Shown: positions 23,658-35,884, counted from the stretch's first letter. The stretch is 64,000 nucleotides of DNA from Monoplex corrugatus (GCA_030674185.1 JAPXFY010000015.1:29563185-29627184), one strand, 5' to 3'. The notes: generated by a model from the sequence alone, not told the origin. Translations and numbers: made by a program.

Positions 23658-24316
23658 GGTTGGTTGTTTAGTTAGTATAGATTTATATTTACGTACTTAC
23701 CCAGTTCGTTAGTGATTGAGTTAGTTCGTCTTTTAATTGCGTGAGTGAGTAGTGAGTGATTGAATGAGTTATTTAATTTGTTAGTTAGTTTGTTAGTTAG
23801 TTAGTTACTTAGTTAGTTCGTTCGCTTGTTCGTTTTTTCTTTAGTTATTTCGTTAGTTCGTTAGTTCTTTACTTATTTGCTTAGTTCGTTCGATCGGTCG
23901 GTCGTTTGGTCTTTTCTTCGTTCGTTCGTTCATTTGTTCGTTCGTTCGTTCGTTCGTTCGTTCGTTCGTTCGTTCGTTCGTTCGTTCGTTCGTTCGTTCG
24001 TTCGTTCGTTCGTTCGTTCGTTTGTTCGTTCGTTCGTTCGTTCCTTCGTTCGTTCCTTCGTTCGTTCCTTCGTTCGTTCCTTCGTTCTTTCGTTCGTTCG
24101 TTCATTCGTTAGTTGGTTAGTTAGCTTGTTTGTTGGTTGGTTAGTTTGTTAGTTTGTTAGTATCGATAGATTCTTACTTACTTATTGAGTTCGTTAGTGA
24201 GTGAGTTAGTGAGTGATGAGTGATTTAGTCAGTTAGTTAGTTAGTTAGATAGTTAGTTAGTTAGTTAGTTACTTAGTTAGTTAGTTAGTTAGTTAGTTAG
24301 TCAGTTAGTTAGATAG

Positions 24317-24381
<65 letters not shown>

Positions 24382-24714
24382 ATAGATAGATATTCACAGA
24401 CTTAGCTAGTTCGTTAGTAAGTTAGTCCGTTTGTGACCGAGTGAGTGAGTGAGTGAATGAGTGAGTAGCGAGTGAGTGACTGAGTTAGATAATTAAATAG
24501 CTCGTTAGTTAGTTAGTTATTTAGTTAGTTAGATAGTTAGTTAGTTAGTTAGTGAGCGAGCGAGTAAGTGCGTGAGTGAGTGAGTGAGAGAGAGTTAGTT
24601 AGTTAGTTAGTTAGTTAGTTCGTTAGTTAGTTAGTTAGTTAGTTAGTTAGATAGTTAGTTAATTACTTAATTAGTTAGTTAGTTAGTTAGTTAGTTAGTT
24701 GGTTATTTAGTTGG
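22104..24714 (+). repeat. TTAG higher-order satellite array
   Basis: Tetranucleotide satellite with cores at about 22125, 22283, 22552, 22879, 23195, 23418, 23676 and 24380. Several are the ATTTATATTTACG/ACTTACCCAG variant, which is concentrated here and up to 28.4 kb. A TTCG block lies inside it (23884-24110). No gene is present. Confidence 0.92.
23884..24110 (+). repeat. TTCG tetranucleotide block, longest example
   Basis: More than 200 bp of TTCG units, with TTCC variants near 24042-24085. It is entered by TTCGATCGGTCGGTCG like the other four blocks. Both strands are open: Phe-Val-Arg-Ser repeats on +, Asn-Glu-Arg-Thr repeats on -. These translations are repeat artefacts. Confidence 0.92.
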
Positions 24715-24839
24715 TTGGTTGGTTGGTTAGTTAGTATAGATTTATATTTACGTACTTACCCAGTTCGTTAGTGAGTGAGTTAGTTCGTCTTTGAGTGCGT
24801 TAGTGAGTAGTGAGTGATTGAGTGAGTTAGTTAATTAGC

Positions 24840-24893
<54 letters not shown>

Positions 24894-25153
24894 TGTTTGT
24901 TAGTTTGTTTGTTAGTTAGTATAAATAGATATTTACGTACTTAGCTAGTTCGTTAGTGAGTGAGTTATTTCGTTTGTGAGTGAGTGAGTAAGTGACTGAG
25001 TGAGTGAGTGAGTGAGTGAATGAATTAGTTAGTTAGTTAGTTAGTGAGTTAGTCAATTAGTTAGTTAGTTACTTGGTTAGTTAGTTAGTTAGTTAAGTAG
25101 TTAGTTAGTGAGTGTTAGTTAGTTAGTTAGGTAGTTAGTTAGTTAGTTAGTTG

Positions 25154-25205
<52 letters not shown>

Positions 25206-26161
25206 AGTTGGTTAGTTGGGTAGTTGGTTCCTTAGTTCGTTAGATAGCTAGATAGATTGTTCGTTAATTCGTTAGTTCGTTCGCTTGTTCATTTGTTCGT
25301 TAGTTATTTCGTTAGTTCGTTAGTTCTTTCCTTAGTTGCTTATTGAGATCGTTAATGAGTGAGTTAGTTCCTTAGTGAGTGAGTCAGTCAGTTAGTTAGT
25401 CAGTTAGTTAGTTAGTTAAATAGTTAGACTATTAGTTACTTAGTTAGTTAATTAGTTAGTTAGTTAGTTAGTTATTTGTTAGTTAGTTAGTTAGTTAGTT
25501 AGTTACTTAGTTAGTTAGTTACTTAGTTACTTAGTTACTTAATTACTTAGCTACTCAGTGTCTTAGTTACTTAGTTAGTTAGTTGGTTGGTTAGTTGGTT
25601 GGTTGGTTGGTTAGTTAGTTAGTATAGATAGATATTTACGTACTTTAGCTAGTTCGTTAGTGAGTGAGTTAATTCGTTTGTGAGTGAGTGAGTGAGTGAA
25701 TGAGTGAATAATGAGAGAGTGAGTGAGTGAGTGAATGAGTGAGTGAATTAGTTAGTTAGTTAGTTAGTTGGTTAGTTCGTTCGTTCATTAGTTAGTTAGT
25801 TATTTAGTTAGTTAATTAGTTAGTTTGTTAGTTAGTTAGTTAGTTAGTTAGTTATTAGTTAGTTGGTTAGTTATTAGTTAGTTGGTTAGTTGGTTCATTA
25901 GTTTAGTTGGTTAGTTTGTTAGTTGGTTCGTTAGTTCGTTAGATAGTTAGATAGTTCGTTAATTCGTTAGTTCGTTCGCCTGTTCGTTTGTTCGTTAGTT
26001 ATTTCGTTAGTTCGTTAGTTCTTTCCTTAGTTGCTTATTAAGTTCGTTAGTTAGTTAGTGAGTGAGTGAGTCAGTTAGTTAGTTAGTCAGTCAGTTAGTT
26101 AGTTAAATAGTTAGTCAATTAATTATTTAGTTAGTTGGTTAGTTCATCAGGTAATTAGTTA

Positions 26162-26194
<33 letters not shown>

Positions 26195-26630
26195 AAGTTA
26201 GTTAGTTATTTGGTTATTTAGTTGGTTGGTTGGTTGGTTAGTTAGTATAGATTTATATTTACGTACTTACCCAGTTCGTTAGTGAGTGAGTTAGTTCGTC
26301 TTTGAGTGCGTTAGTGAGTAGTGAGTGATTGAGTGAGTTAGTTAATTAGTCAATTAGTTAGTTAGTTAGTTAGTTAATTAGTTAGTTAGTTAGTTAGTTA
26401 ATTTGTTTGTTAGTTTGTTTGTTAGTTAGTATAAATAGATATTTACGTACTTAGCTAGTTCGTTAGTGAGTGAGTTATTTCGTTTGTGAGTGAGTGAGTA
26501 AGTGAGTGAGTGAGTGAGTGAGTGAGTGAGTGAGTGAGTGAGTGAGTGAGTGAATGAATTAGTTAGTTAGTTAGTTAGTCAATTAATTAGTTAGTTACTT
26601 GGTTAGTTAGTTAGTTAGTTAAGTAGTTAA

Positions 26631-26694
<64 letters not shown>

Positions 26695-26722
26695 GTAGTT
26701 AGTTAGTTAGTTAGTTGTTAGT

Positions 26723-26801
<79 letters not shown>

Positions 26802-27411
26802 AGTTGGGTAGTTGGGTAGTTGGTTCCTTAATTCGTTAGATAGCTAGATAGATTGTTCGTTAATTCGTTAGTTCGTTCGCTTGTTCATTTGTTCGTTAGT
26901 TATTTCGTTAGTTCGTTAGTTCTTTCCTTAGTTGCTTATTGAGATCGTTAGTGAGTGAGTTAGTTCCTTAGTGAGTGAGTCAGTCAGTTAGTTAGTCAGT
27001 TAGTTAGTTAGTTGAATAGTTAGACAATTAGTTACTTAGTTAGTTAATTAGTTAATTAGTTAGTTAGTTAGTTAGTTAGTTATTTGTTAGTTAGTTAGTT
27101 ACTTACTTACTTAGTTACTTAGTTACTTAGTTACTCAGTTTCTTAGTTACTTAGTTAGTTAGTTGGTTGGTTAGTTGGTTGGTTGGTTGGTTGGTTAGTT
27201 AGTTAGTATAGATAGATAGTTACGTACTTTAGCTAGTTCGTTAGTGAGTGAGTTAATTCGTTTGTGAGTGAGTGAGTGAGTGAATGAGTGAGTAGTGAGT
27301 GAGTGAGAGAGTGAGTGAGTGAGTGAATGAGTGACTGAATTAGTTAGTTAGTTAGTTAGTTTGGTTAGTTCGTTCGTTAGTTAGTTAGTTAGCTTGTTAG
27401 TTAGTTAGTTT

Positions 27412-27442
<31 letters not shown>

Positions 27443-28095
27443 GGTTAGTTATTAGTTAGTTGGTTAGTTGGTTCATTAGTTTAGTTGGTTAGTTTGTTAG
27501 TTGGTTCGTTAGTTCATTAGATAGTAAGATAGTTCGTTAATTCGTTAGTTCGTTCGCTTGTTCGTTTGTTCGTTAGTTATTTCGTTAGTTCGTTAGTTCT
27601 TTACTTAGTTGCTTATTGAGTTCGTTAGTTAGTTAGTTCGTTTGTGAGTGAGTGAGTCAGTTAGTTAGTTAGTTAGTTAGTTAGTTTGTTAGTTAGTTAG
27701 TTAGTTAATTAGTTAATTAGTTAGTTAGTTAGTTAGTTGGTTGTTTGGTTAGTTGGTTAATTGGTTAATTGGTTAGTTGGTTAGTTGTTTAGTTGGTTGG
27801 TTAGTTAGTTAATTAGTTAATTAGTTAGTTAAATAGTTAATTAGTTAGTTAAATAGTTAGTTAGTTAGTTAGCTAGTTAGTTAGTTAGTTAGATTGTTAG
27901 TTACTTAGTTAGTTACTTAGTTGGTTAGTTAGTTAGTTAGTTACTTAGTTACTTAGTTACTTAGTTATTGAATTGGTTGGTTGGTTAGTTAGTACAGATT
28001 TATATTTACGTACTTACCCAGTTCGTTAGTGAGTGAGTTAGTTCGTCTTTGAATGCGTGAGTGAGTAGTGAGTGATTGAGTGAGTTAGTTAATTT

Positions 28096-28149
<54 letters not shown>

Positions 28150-28452
28150 GAGTTATTGAGTTGGTTGGTTGTTTAGTTAGTATAGATTTATATTTACGTA
28201 CTTACCCAGTTCCTTAGTGAATGAGTTAGTTCGTCTTTGAGAGCGTGAGTGAGTAGTGAGTGATTGAGTGAGTTAGTTAATTTGTTAGTTAGTTAGTTAG
28301 TGAGTTAGTTAGTTAGTTAGTTGGTTATTTAGTTGGTTGGTTGGTTAGTTAGTATAGATTTATATTTACGTACTTACCCAGTTCGTTAGTGAGTGAGTTA
28401 GTTCGTCTTTGAGTGTGTGAGTGAGTAATGAGTGATTGAGTGAGGTAGTTAA

Positions 28453-28499
<47 letters not shown>

Positions 28500-29489
28500 G
28501 TTAGATAGTTAGTTTGTTAGTTACTATAAATAGATATTTACGTACTTAGCTAGTTCGTTAGTGAGTGAGTTAGTTCGTTTGTGAGTGAGTGAGTAAGTGA
28601 GTCAGTGAGTGAGTGAGTGATTGAGTGAGTGAATGAATTAGTTAGTTAGTTAGTCAATTAGTTAGTTAGTTATTAGTTAGTTATTTAGTTAGTTAATTAG
28701 TTAGTTAGTTAGTTAGTTAATTAGTTAGATACTTAGTTAGTTAGTTAGTTCGTTACTTAGTTTGTTAGTTAGTTAGTTAGTTAGTTAGTTTGTTTGTTTG
28801 TTTGTTAGTTAGTTAGTTTGTTAGTTTAGTTCGTTAGTTGGGTAGTTGGTTCCTTAGTTCGTTAGATAGCTAGATAGTTTGTTCGTTAATTCGTTAGTTC
28901 GTCCGCTTGTTCGTTTGTTCGTTAGTTATTTCGTTAGTTCGTTAGTTCTTTCCTTAGTTGCTTATTAAGTTCGTTAGTTAGTTAATGAGTGAGTCAGTCA
29001 GTTAGTTAGTTAGTCAGTCAGTTAGTTAGTTAAATAGTTAGTCAATTATATATTTAGTTAGTTAGTTAGTTCATCAGGTAATTAGTTAGTTAGTTACTTA
29101 GTTACTTACTTACTTAGTTACTTAGTTACTTAGTTAGTTACTTAGTTACTTAGTTACTTACTTAGTTACTTAGTTACTTAGTTACTTAGTTACTTAGTTT
29201 CTTAGTTAGTTCGTTAGTTAGTTAGTTAGTTACTTAGTTAGTTAGTTAGTTAGTTAGTTACTTAGTTAGTTAGTTAGTTAGTTAATTATTAGTTAGTTAG
29301 TTAGTTGGTTGGTTAGTTGGTTGGTTGGTTGGTTAGTTAGTTAGTATAGATAGATATTTACGTACTTTAGCTAGTACGTGAGTGAGTGAGTTAATTCGTT
29401 TGTGAGTGAGTGAGTGTGTGAATGAGTGAGTAGTGAGTGAGTGAGTGAGTGAGTAAGTGAATTAGTTAGTTAGTTAGTTGGTAGGTAGG

Positions 29490-29522
<33 letters not shown>

Positions 29523-29794
29523 GGTTAGTTAGTTAGTTAGTTAGTTAGATAGTTAGTTAGTTAGTTACTTAGTTACTTAGTTAGTTAGTTAGTAAGTTGG
29601 TTCATTAGTTTAGTTGGTTAGTTTGTTAGTTGGTTCGTTTGTTCGTTAGATAGATAGTTCGTTAATTCGTTAGTTCGTTCGCTTCTTTCGTTTGTTCGTT
29701 AGTTATTTCGTTAGTTCGTTAGTTCTTTACTTAGTTGCTTATTGAGTTCGTTAGTTAGTTAGTTAGTTCGTTAGTTAGTGAGTCAGTTAGTTAA

Positions 29795-29834
<40 letters not shown>

Positions 29835-29969
29835 ATAGATAGTTAGTTAGTTAGTTAGTTAGTTGGTTTATATTAATTAGATAGTTAGTTAGTTAGTTAG
29901 TTACTTAGTTAGTTAGTTTCTTAGTTTAGTTAGTTTAGTTAGTGAGTTAGTGACTGAGTTATTTAATTA

Positions 29970-30020
<51 letters not shown>

Positions 30021-30395
30021 ATTAGTTATTGAGTTATTGAGTTAGAGAGTGAGTTAGTTAGTTAGTTAGTTATTAGTTAGTTTAGTTAGTTAGTTTTGTT
30101 AGTTAGTTAGTTAGTTTAGTTAGTTAGTTAGTTAATTACTTAGTTACTTAGTTAGTTAGTTAATTAGTTAGTTAGTTGGTTTGTTAGTTGGTTAGTGAGT
30201 GAGTGAGTGAGTGAGTGAGTGTGTGAGTGTGTGAGTGAGTGAGTTAATTTGTTAGTTACTTAGTTAGTTAGTTAGTTAGTTAGTTTGTTAGCTTGTTAGT
30301 TAGTTACTTAGTTACTTAGTTATTATATTAGTATTTAGTTTGTTAGTTAGTTAGTTTGTTAGTTAGTTAGTTAGTTCAGTTAGTTAGTTAGTTAA

Positions 30396-30429
<34 letters not shown>

Positions 30430-30549
30430 GCTTAGTTCTTAGTTACTTAGTTACTTAGTTACTTAATTAGTTAGTTAGTTGGTTGGTTAGTTAGTGAGTG
30501 AGTTAATTTGTTAGTTACTTATTAGTTAGTTATTAGTTAGTTAGTTAGT

Positions 30550-30592
<43 letters not shown>

Positions 30593-30622
30593 GTTAGCTT
30601 GTTAGTTAGTTACTTAGTTACC
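24715..30622 (+). repeat. TTAG satellite with three copies of a 1.5-2.1 kb higher-order unit
   Basis: Copies start near 24715, 26226 and 28330. Each carries the same order of landmarks: the ATTTATATTTACG core, TATAAATAGATATTTACG (about 24920, 26430, 28525), GGGTAGTTGGTTCCTTAG (about 25217, 26815, 28843), the TTCGCTTGTTCG module, an ACGTACTTTAGCTAG core (about 25637, 27222, 29359), and AGTTTAGTTGGTTAG (about 25898, 27480, 29605). The shared order of variants shows amplification of the large unit, not of TTAG alone. From about 29930 to 30622 the array is simpler and ends at the truncated LINE. Confidence 0.85.
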
Positions 30623-30624
30623 AT

Positions 30625-31620
30625 AGCACTGAAACTGCTCTGCTACACATTCTCAACAATCTCCTCCTTGCAACTGATACTGGCAAAGTCTCTCTCCTCA
30701 CACTCCTTGATCTGTCTGCAGCCTTTGATACCATTGATCATGGTATTCTCCTTTCTAGACTTCATCATACTTTTGGCATCTCTGACATTGCTCTGTCTTG
30801 GTTCACTTCATACCTATCAAACAGAAAACAAACCGTTCTCATCAATGGCACTTACTCTCAACCTGCATACCTGACCTGTGGTGTTCCACAAGGATCTGTC
30901 CTTGGCCCTGTTCTTTTCACTCTTTACACCTCCCCCCTGTCCACCATCATCAACTCCCATTCTATAAAACACCACTTCTATGCTGATGACACCCAACTTC
31001 AAGACAGTGACTCACCTGATAATATACAGCGCCTATTGACTCGCACCACTGAGTGTTACTCGGACATTAAGAACTGGATGACACACAATAGACTTCAGCT
31101 TAATGACGACAAAACAGAAGCTATCCTCATTGGCACCCGTCAGAAACTTTCTCAGCTGCCTCCTCTTTCTCTCCCATTATGTAACACATCAGTCCCAATT
31201 TCTGATTCAGCTAAAAACCTTGGTGTCTGCATTGACTCTACCCTGTCCATGAACAACTTTGTTTCTCAAACTGCCAGATCCTGCTACTATCATCTCCATC
31301 GTATAAGACTGATCAGGAAGTATCTCTCTGTGGAAACAACTGCAAAACTCGTTCTCTCCTTCATAATGTCTCGCATTGACTATTGCAATTCACTCCTGTC
31401 TGGTCTTCCTGCCTCCACCATTCACATCCTACAGCGCATTCAAAACAATGCTGCACGCCTTGTACTCAAAAAGAAAAAAGCTGACCACATATCTCCTCTC
31501 CTGGCACAACTTCACTGGCTCCCTGTATCAAAGCGCATACAGTACAAACTAGACACCATGTGCTACAAAAGCCTCAATAACGCAGCCCCCGATTACCTGT
31601 CAAGCCTACTTGAGATCTAA
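30625..31620 (+). pseudogene. L2-like LINE reverse transcriptase, truncated and interrupted
   Basis: An open frame of about 331 residues with no ATG near its 5' end. It carries STETALLH, LDLSAAFDTIDH, GVPQGSVLGP and FYADD, then the C-terminal region to LLEI, where a TAA is created at the junction with the Tc1 insertion (31618-31620). The endonuclease half is missing through 5' truncation. The rest of the C-terminus continues in another frame at 33248. It is not functional as a LINE protein. Confidence 0.92.
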
Positions 31621-31625
31621 GCTAC

Positions 31626-31647
31626 GCACAAAAAGTTAAGGATCACT
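31626..31647 (+). repeat. Tc1 left terminal inverted repeat
   Basis: The inner 19 bp (CAAAAAGTTAAGGATCACT) match the complement of the right end exactly. The outermost bases differ between the two ends. Confidence 0.85.
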
Positions 31648-31981
31648 ATGAGAAAACAGGTGCGTAATAAACTCAGTTCGCTACTGTTATTTATTTCTCA
31701 GTCCAGCCAAATTGTTATGAATTCTTGTTCAGCTGTAAGTGGGCGATGTTGTGTTAGTGCGAAAATTGCACGGGATTCTCTACTACTGAGCTTGGCCGCG
31801 AACGGAAAAGCGGAAACTTGCGAAAAAGGACCTTGTTTTGGACCGTTCTGCCTGAACACATTGCACAAGCCAGATGGAAAAACCATTATGCACGTGCAAG
31901 CACTGCTGTTTATGTGTGAGATGCTGTCTCTTGCTTGGCTTTATAAGAAGACATTCCACCAGTAGTAGGCCTGATCTGACA

Positions 31982-33010
31982 ATGCCTCCACGACGAAAAT
32001 TGAGCGAGTTTGAGAGGGGACGAGCTGTTGCATGGTTCCAAGATGGTGTTCCCAAGCGAGAAGTGGCCAGGCGACTTCAGGTGTCCATCTCGGTCATTGT
32101 CAGACTGATTCAACGCTTCACAGCCACTGGGAGGGTCCATGAAAGACGCAGATCTGGTCGACCGAAGAAGACAAACCCACGTGAAGATCGTCTCATTGAA
32201 CGACAAGCCCTGCAGACAAGAACAGCCTCTTCCAGCATCATTCGAAGGCAGCTGAGGGTGGCTACTAACATCAACATCAGCCAGCAGACCATACGGAACC
32301 GCCTTCATGGGTTTAACCTCCGTTCTCGTCGCCCAGCTGTACGGCCACGCTTAACTCCAGCCCATAGGGCAGCACGCCGCGCCTTCTGCAGACGTCACGT
32401 GAGGTGGACACGTCAGCAATGGTCCCAGGTCCTGTTCAGTGATGAATCACGCTTCACCATGAACCACAACGACGGCCGACTGAGGGTCTGGAGGCGCCCA
32501 GGGCAACGCTTTATTGACACCACTGTCCAAGAAAAGGTGGCCTTTGGTGGAGGTTCTGTAATGGTCTGGGGGGCCTTCAGCCTTCACCACAGAACACCCT
32601 TGTATCATGTACAGGGTAACCTGACTGGCCTCCGATACCGGGATGAGATCCTTCGACCGCTGGCTGTGCCTACACTGCAGCAGATGGGACCAACGGCTGT
32701 CTACCAGGATGACAACGCTCGCCCCCACAGGGCAAGGGTGGTCAACGACTTCCTGCAGCAGTCTGGAGTCAACAGAATGGAGTGGCCAGCATGCAGTCCC
32801 AATCTCAACCCGATTGAGAACCTCTGGGATGAGCTGGATCGCAAAGTGAGGAGCAACCACCCTCCTCCCAGGGATGCCCAACACCTCTACCAGATGCTGC
32901 AGGCTGAGTGGCAGGCGCTTCCACAGAGGATCTTCACCAGCCTGGTCAACTCGATGAGGACTCGCTGCGTCGAGTGCCAGAACAGCCATGGCGGTTACAC
33001 GCATTACTGA
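31982..33010 (+). CDS. Tc1-type transposase (DD34E), apparently intact
   Basis: A DNA transposase of 342 residues, the usual size for Tc1 proteins. It cuts out the element at its inverted repeats and inserts it at TA dinucleotides. The frame is open from 31874, but the Met at 31982 (MPPRRKLSEFERG) is preferred: it starts the conserved N-terminal helix-turn-helix region, and the extra 36 residues upstream are Cys-rich and unlike the family. Residues about 5-50 form the first paired-like domain, SGRPKK (58-63) is the AT-hook-like linker, and about 65-115 form the second. The catalytic triad is D154 (LFSDESRF), D244 (YQDDNARPH) and E279 (NPIENLWDEL), with exactly 34 residues between the second Asp and Glu. 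No stop or frameshift is seen, so it could encode a working enzyme. Activity would also depend on the terminal repeats, which have mismatches at their outer edge. Confidence 0.94.
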   Translation: MPPRRKLSEFERGRAVAWFQDGVPKREVARRLQVSISVIVRLIQRFTATGRVHERRRSGRPKKTNPREDRLIERQALQTRTASSSIIRRQLRVATNINISQQTIRNRLHGFNLRSRRPAVRPRLTPAHRAARRAFCRRHVRWTRQQWSQVLFSDESRFTMNHNDGRLRVWRRPGQRFIDTTVQEKVAFGGGSVMVWGAFSLHHRTPLYHVQGNLTGLRYRDEILRPLAVPTLQQMGPTAVYQDDNARPHRARVVNDFLQQSGVNRMEWPACSPNLNPIENLWDELDRKVRSNHPPPRDAQHLYQMLQAEWQALPQRIFTSLVNSMRTRCVECQNSHGGYTHY

Positions 33011-33224
33011 ACTTTTGGGAGCATCAGAATGCCCTGTCTTGTGATTTCAATGACTTTGGGAAATCAAATTTCGATACGTACCCACTTTGATCAAATGTAC
33101 ACACCAAACGATTGCTCGAAATTGAAGGCAATTGTGTATCGTTATCACTAAAGCATGGAATTAAATGTTTGCCAAACTTCAACGCATTGGCTTTCTTATT
33201 TTGAAAGTTATGAATTTTTGTGCA

Positions 33225-33246
33225 AGTGATCCTTAACTTTTTGCAC
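33225..33246 (-). repeat. Tc1 right terminal inverted repeat
   Basis: AGTGATCCTTAACTTTTTG followed by CAC, complementary to the left repeat over 19 bp. It joins directly to ACCCTCTGCTCTGCC of the LINE. Confidence 0.85.
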
Positions 33247-33247
33247 C

Positions 33248-33433
33248 CTCTGCTCTGCCTCTGATCCTCTGACTTTTCGCTTTCCACGCACTAAGCTCAA
33301 TACCTATGGTCCAAGAGCCTTCTCTGTTTCTGGTCCACTCTCCTGGAACAAACTTCCTCTCTCAGTCCGTCAGCAACCTACTTTTGTCTCCTTCAAGTCC
33401 GCTCTCAAAACTCACCTTTTCTCCTCTGCATAA
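33248..33433 (+). pseudogene. L2-like LINE C-terminus, downstream of the Tc1 insertion
   Basis: This encodes LCSASDPLTFRFPRTKLN, then the SWNKLPLSV region and THLFSSA with TAA at 33431-33433. It is the continuation of 30625-31620 in a different frame. About seven residues of the complete protein are lost between the two parts at the Tc1 insertion. Confidence 0.92.
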
Positions 33434-33451
33434 AATCCTGACCTCATTCAA

Positions 33452-33465
33452 CCCCCCCCCCCCCC
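33452..33465 (+). repeat. Poly-C homopolymer of 14
   Basis: Homologous to the 20-base and 6-base tracts of the other LINE copies, just after the stop codon. Confidence 0.93.
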
Positions 33466-33598
33466 TCTGCAGCCTGTCTCCGCTCAGAGGGAATCACATG
33501 GTTATAATATATAATTGTATATGCTATGCTCTCTATAATTTTCCATTGCTTTTATTCTTGCTTTTATTGCTTTTATTCTTTCTCCCCATTTATAGCCA

Positions 33599-33655
<57 letters not shown>

Positions 33656-33665
33656 TGCGTGTGTG

Positions 33666-33697
<32 letters not shown>

Positions 33698-33704
33698 TGT
33701 GTGT
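33599..33704 (+). repeat. GT microsatellite in LINE 3' UTR
   Basis: GT repeats followed by CGTG repeats, at the homologous position to 16566-16699 and 18418-18512. Frames through it give Cys-Val repeats that are not genes. Confidence 0.94.
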
Positions 33705-33778
33705 CTGCTTCAGCGCTTAGATTTGATTTTATCAAGATTTTGCGCTATATAAATATTGTAATTATTATTATTATTATT

Positions 33779-34248
33779 AGTATAGATTGATATTTACGTA
33801 CTTTAGCTAGTTCGTTGGTAAGTGAGTTAATTCGTTTGTGAGTGAGTGAGTGAGTGAATGAGTGAGTAGTGAGTGAGTGAGAGAGTGAGTGTGTGAGTGA
33901 GTGAATTATTTAGTTAGTTAGTTAGTTGGTTTGTTAGTTAGTTAGTTAGTTAGTTGGTTATTTAGTTGGTTGGTTGGTTAGTTAGTATAGATTTATATTT
34001 AGTTAGTTAGTTAGTTAGATAGTGAGTGAGTGAGTGAGTGAGTGAGTGAGTGAGTGAGTTAGTCAGTTAGTTAGTTAGTCAGTTAGTATAGATAGATACT
34101 TACGTACTTAGCTAGTTCGTTAGTGAGTGAGTTAGTTCGTTTGTGAGTCACTGAGTGAGCGAGTGAGAGTGAATTAGTTAGTTAGTTAGTTAGTCAATTA
34201 GTTTGTTAGTTAGTTAGTTACTTAGTTAATTAGTTAATAGTTTTAGTT

Positions 34249-34287
<39 letters not shown>

Positions 34288-34653
34288 CGTTTAGTTGGTT
34301 AGTTGGGTAGTTGGTTCCTTAGTTTCGTGTAGATGGTTCTAATTGTATTGTTCGTTATTTCGTTAGTTGTTCGTTGTTTCATTTGTTATCGTTTAGTTTA
34401 TTATGGGTATTAGTTCGTTCGTTTTTTATTATTTGTTATTAGATTCGTTATTTGTAGTGAGTTAGTTCCTTAGTGAGTGTAGTTCAGTTTAGTTAGTAGT
34501 TTAGTAGTTAGTTAGTTAGTTAGTTAAATTAGTTAGTAATTAGTTATTTTAGTTAGTTGTTAGTTATTGTTAGTTAGTTAGTTATTAGTTAGTTATGTTA
34601 GTTAGTTAGTTAGTTAGTTTAGTTAGTTAGTTAGTTATTAGTTAGTTAGTTAT

Positions 34654-34689
<36 letters not shown>

Positions 34690-35548
34690 AGTTACTTCGT
34701 TAGTTAGTTAGTTAGTTACTTCGTTAGTTAGTTAGTTGATTAGTTAGTTATGTGTAGTTGTTTAGTTAGTTAGTTAGTTAGTTAATTAGTAGTTAGTTAG
34801 TTAGTTAGTTAGTTTAGTAGGAGTTGTTGTTAGTTGGTTGGTGATGTTGGTTAGTTAGTTAGTAGTATTATTAATATTTTACGTTACCTTAGCTTAGTTC
34901 GTTAGTGAGTGAGTTAATTCGTTTGTGAGTGATGAGTGAGTGAATGAGTGAGTAGTTAGTGAGTGTAGTGTAGAGAGTTAGTGAGTGAGTGAGAGTGAGT
35001 GAATTATTAGTTAGTTAGTTAGTTAGTTGTGTAGTTAGTTACTTATTTTGTTAGTTGTTAGTAAGTTAGTTTAGTTAGTTAGTTAGTTATATTAGTATTA
35101 GTTAGTTAGTTTAGTTAGGTAGTGTTAGTTAGTTAGTTAATTAGTTAGTGAGTTGTGTGTGAGTGAGTGAGTGAGTGAGTGAGTGAGTTATTTGTTAGTT
35201 AGTTAGTTAGTAGTTAGTTATTAGATAGATATTACGTACTTAGTAGTTCGTTAGTGAGTAGTTATTTCGTTTGTTGAGTGAATGAGTGAGAGAGTGAATT
35301 AGTTAGTTAGTTTAGTTAGTTAGTAGTAGTTAGTTAGTCAATTAGTTAGTTAGTTTAGTTAGTTAGTTAGTTAGTTTAGTTAGTTAGTTTATGCTAGTTA
35401 ATTATATGTTAGTTAGTTAGTTTAATTGGTTAGTTAGTTAGTATACTTGTTAGTTAGTTTAGTTAGGTAGTTAGTTAGTTAGTAGTAGTAGTTAGTTAGT
35501 TAGTTAGTTAGTTAGTTGTTAGTTTAGTTTAGTTAGTTAGTTAGTTAG

Positions 35549-35582
<34 letters not shown>

Positions 35583-35884
35583 TTAGTTTAGTTAGTTAGT
35601 TGTTAGTTGGTTCGTTAGTTCGTGAGTATAGTTATAGTTCTTTAGATTCGTTAGTTACGTTAGTTCTTCGTTTGTTGTAGTTATTGTTAGTTTTATTAGT
35701 TGTTATTGAGTTGTTAGTTAGTTAGTTCGTTAGTGAGTGAGTAGTCATAGTTAGTTAGTTAGTTAGTTAGTAGTTAGTTAGTTAGTGTTGTTAGTAGTAA
35801 GTTGTAGTTATGTTAGCTGTTAGTATTAGTTAGTTAGTTAGTTACTTAGTTAGTTAGTTAGTTAGTTAGTTTAGTTAGTGAGTC

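Larger units (their letters stand above)
31621..33246 (+). mobile_element. Tc1-type DNA transposon
   Basis: About 1.6 kb inserted into the LINE copy. Short terminal inverted repeats are visible: GCACAAAAAGTTAAGGATC at 31626-31644, and its complement GATCCTTAACTTTTTGCAC at 33228-33246, sharing CAAAAAGTTAAGGATCACT. One transposase gene lies between, with about 340 bp before it and 215 bp after. A clean duplicated TA is not seen at the ends. About 12-14 bp of LINE sequence around the insertion are missing compared with the full-length copy, so the junction has been altered. Confidence 0.9.
30623..33778 (+). mobile_element. 5'-truncated L2-like LINE split by a Tc1 transposon
   Basis: The copy begins abruptly at ATAGCACTGAAACTG, inside the reverse-transcriptase coding region (equivalent to residue about 686 of the complete copy). 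It runs to the Tc1 element at about 31621, resumes at about 33245, and ends with the GT microsatellite, GCGCTATATAAAT and an ATT tail at 33778. The TTAG array resumes at once with TAGTATAGATTG. About five amino acids differ from the full-length copy over some 330 aligned residues before the Tc1 insertion, so the two are closely related. Confidence 0.93.

Noticed and set aside
32447..33004. Minus-strand frame of 185 codons in the Tc1 element
   Set aside because: It lies wholly opposite the DD34E transposase frame and shows no domain.
33740..33760. CTATATAAAT as a TATA-box promoter
   Set aside because: It is the conserved 3' end of the LINE, present in all three copies and followed by the ATT tail.
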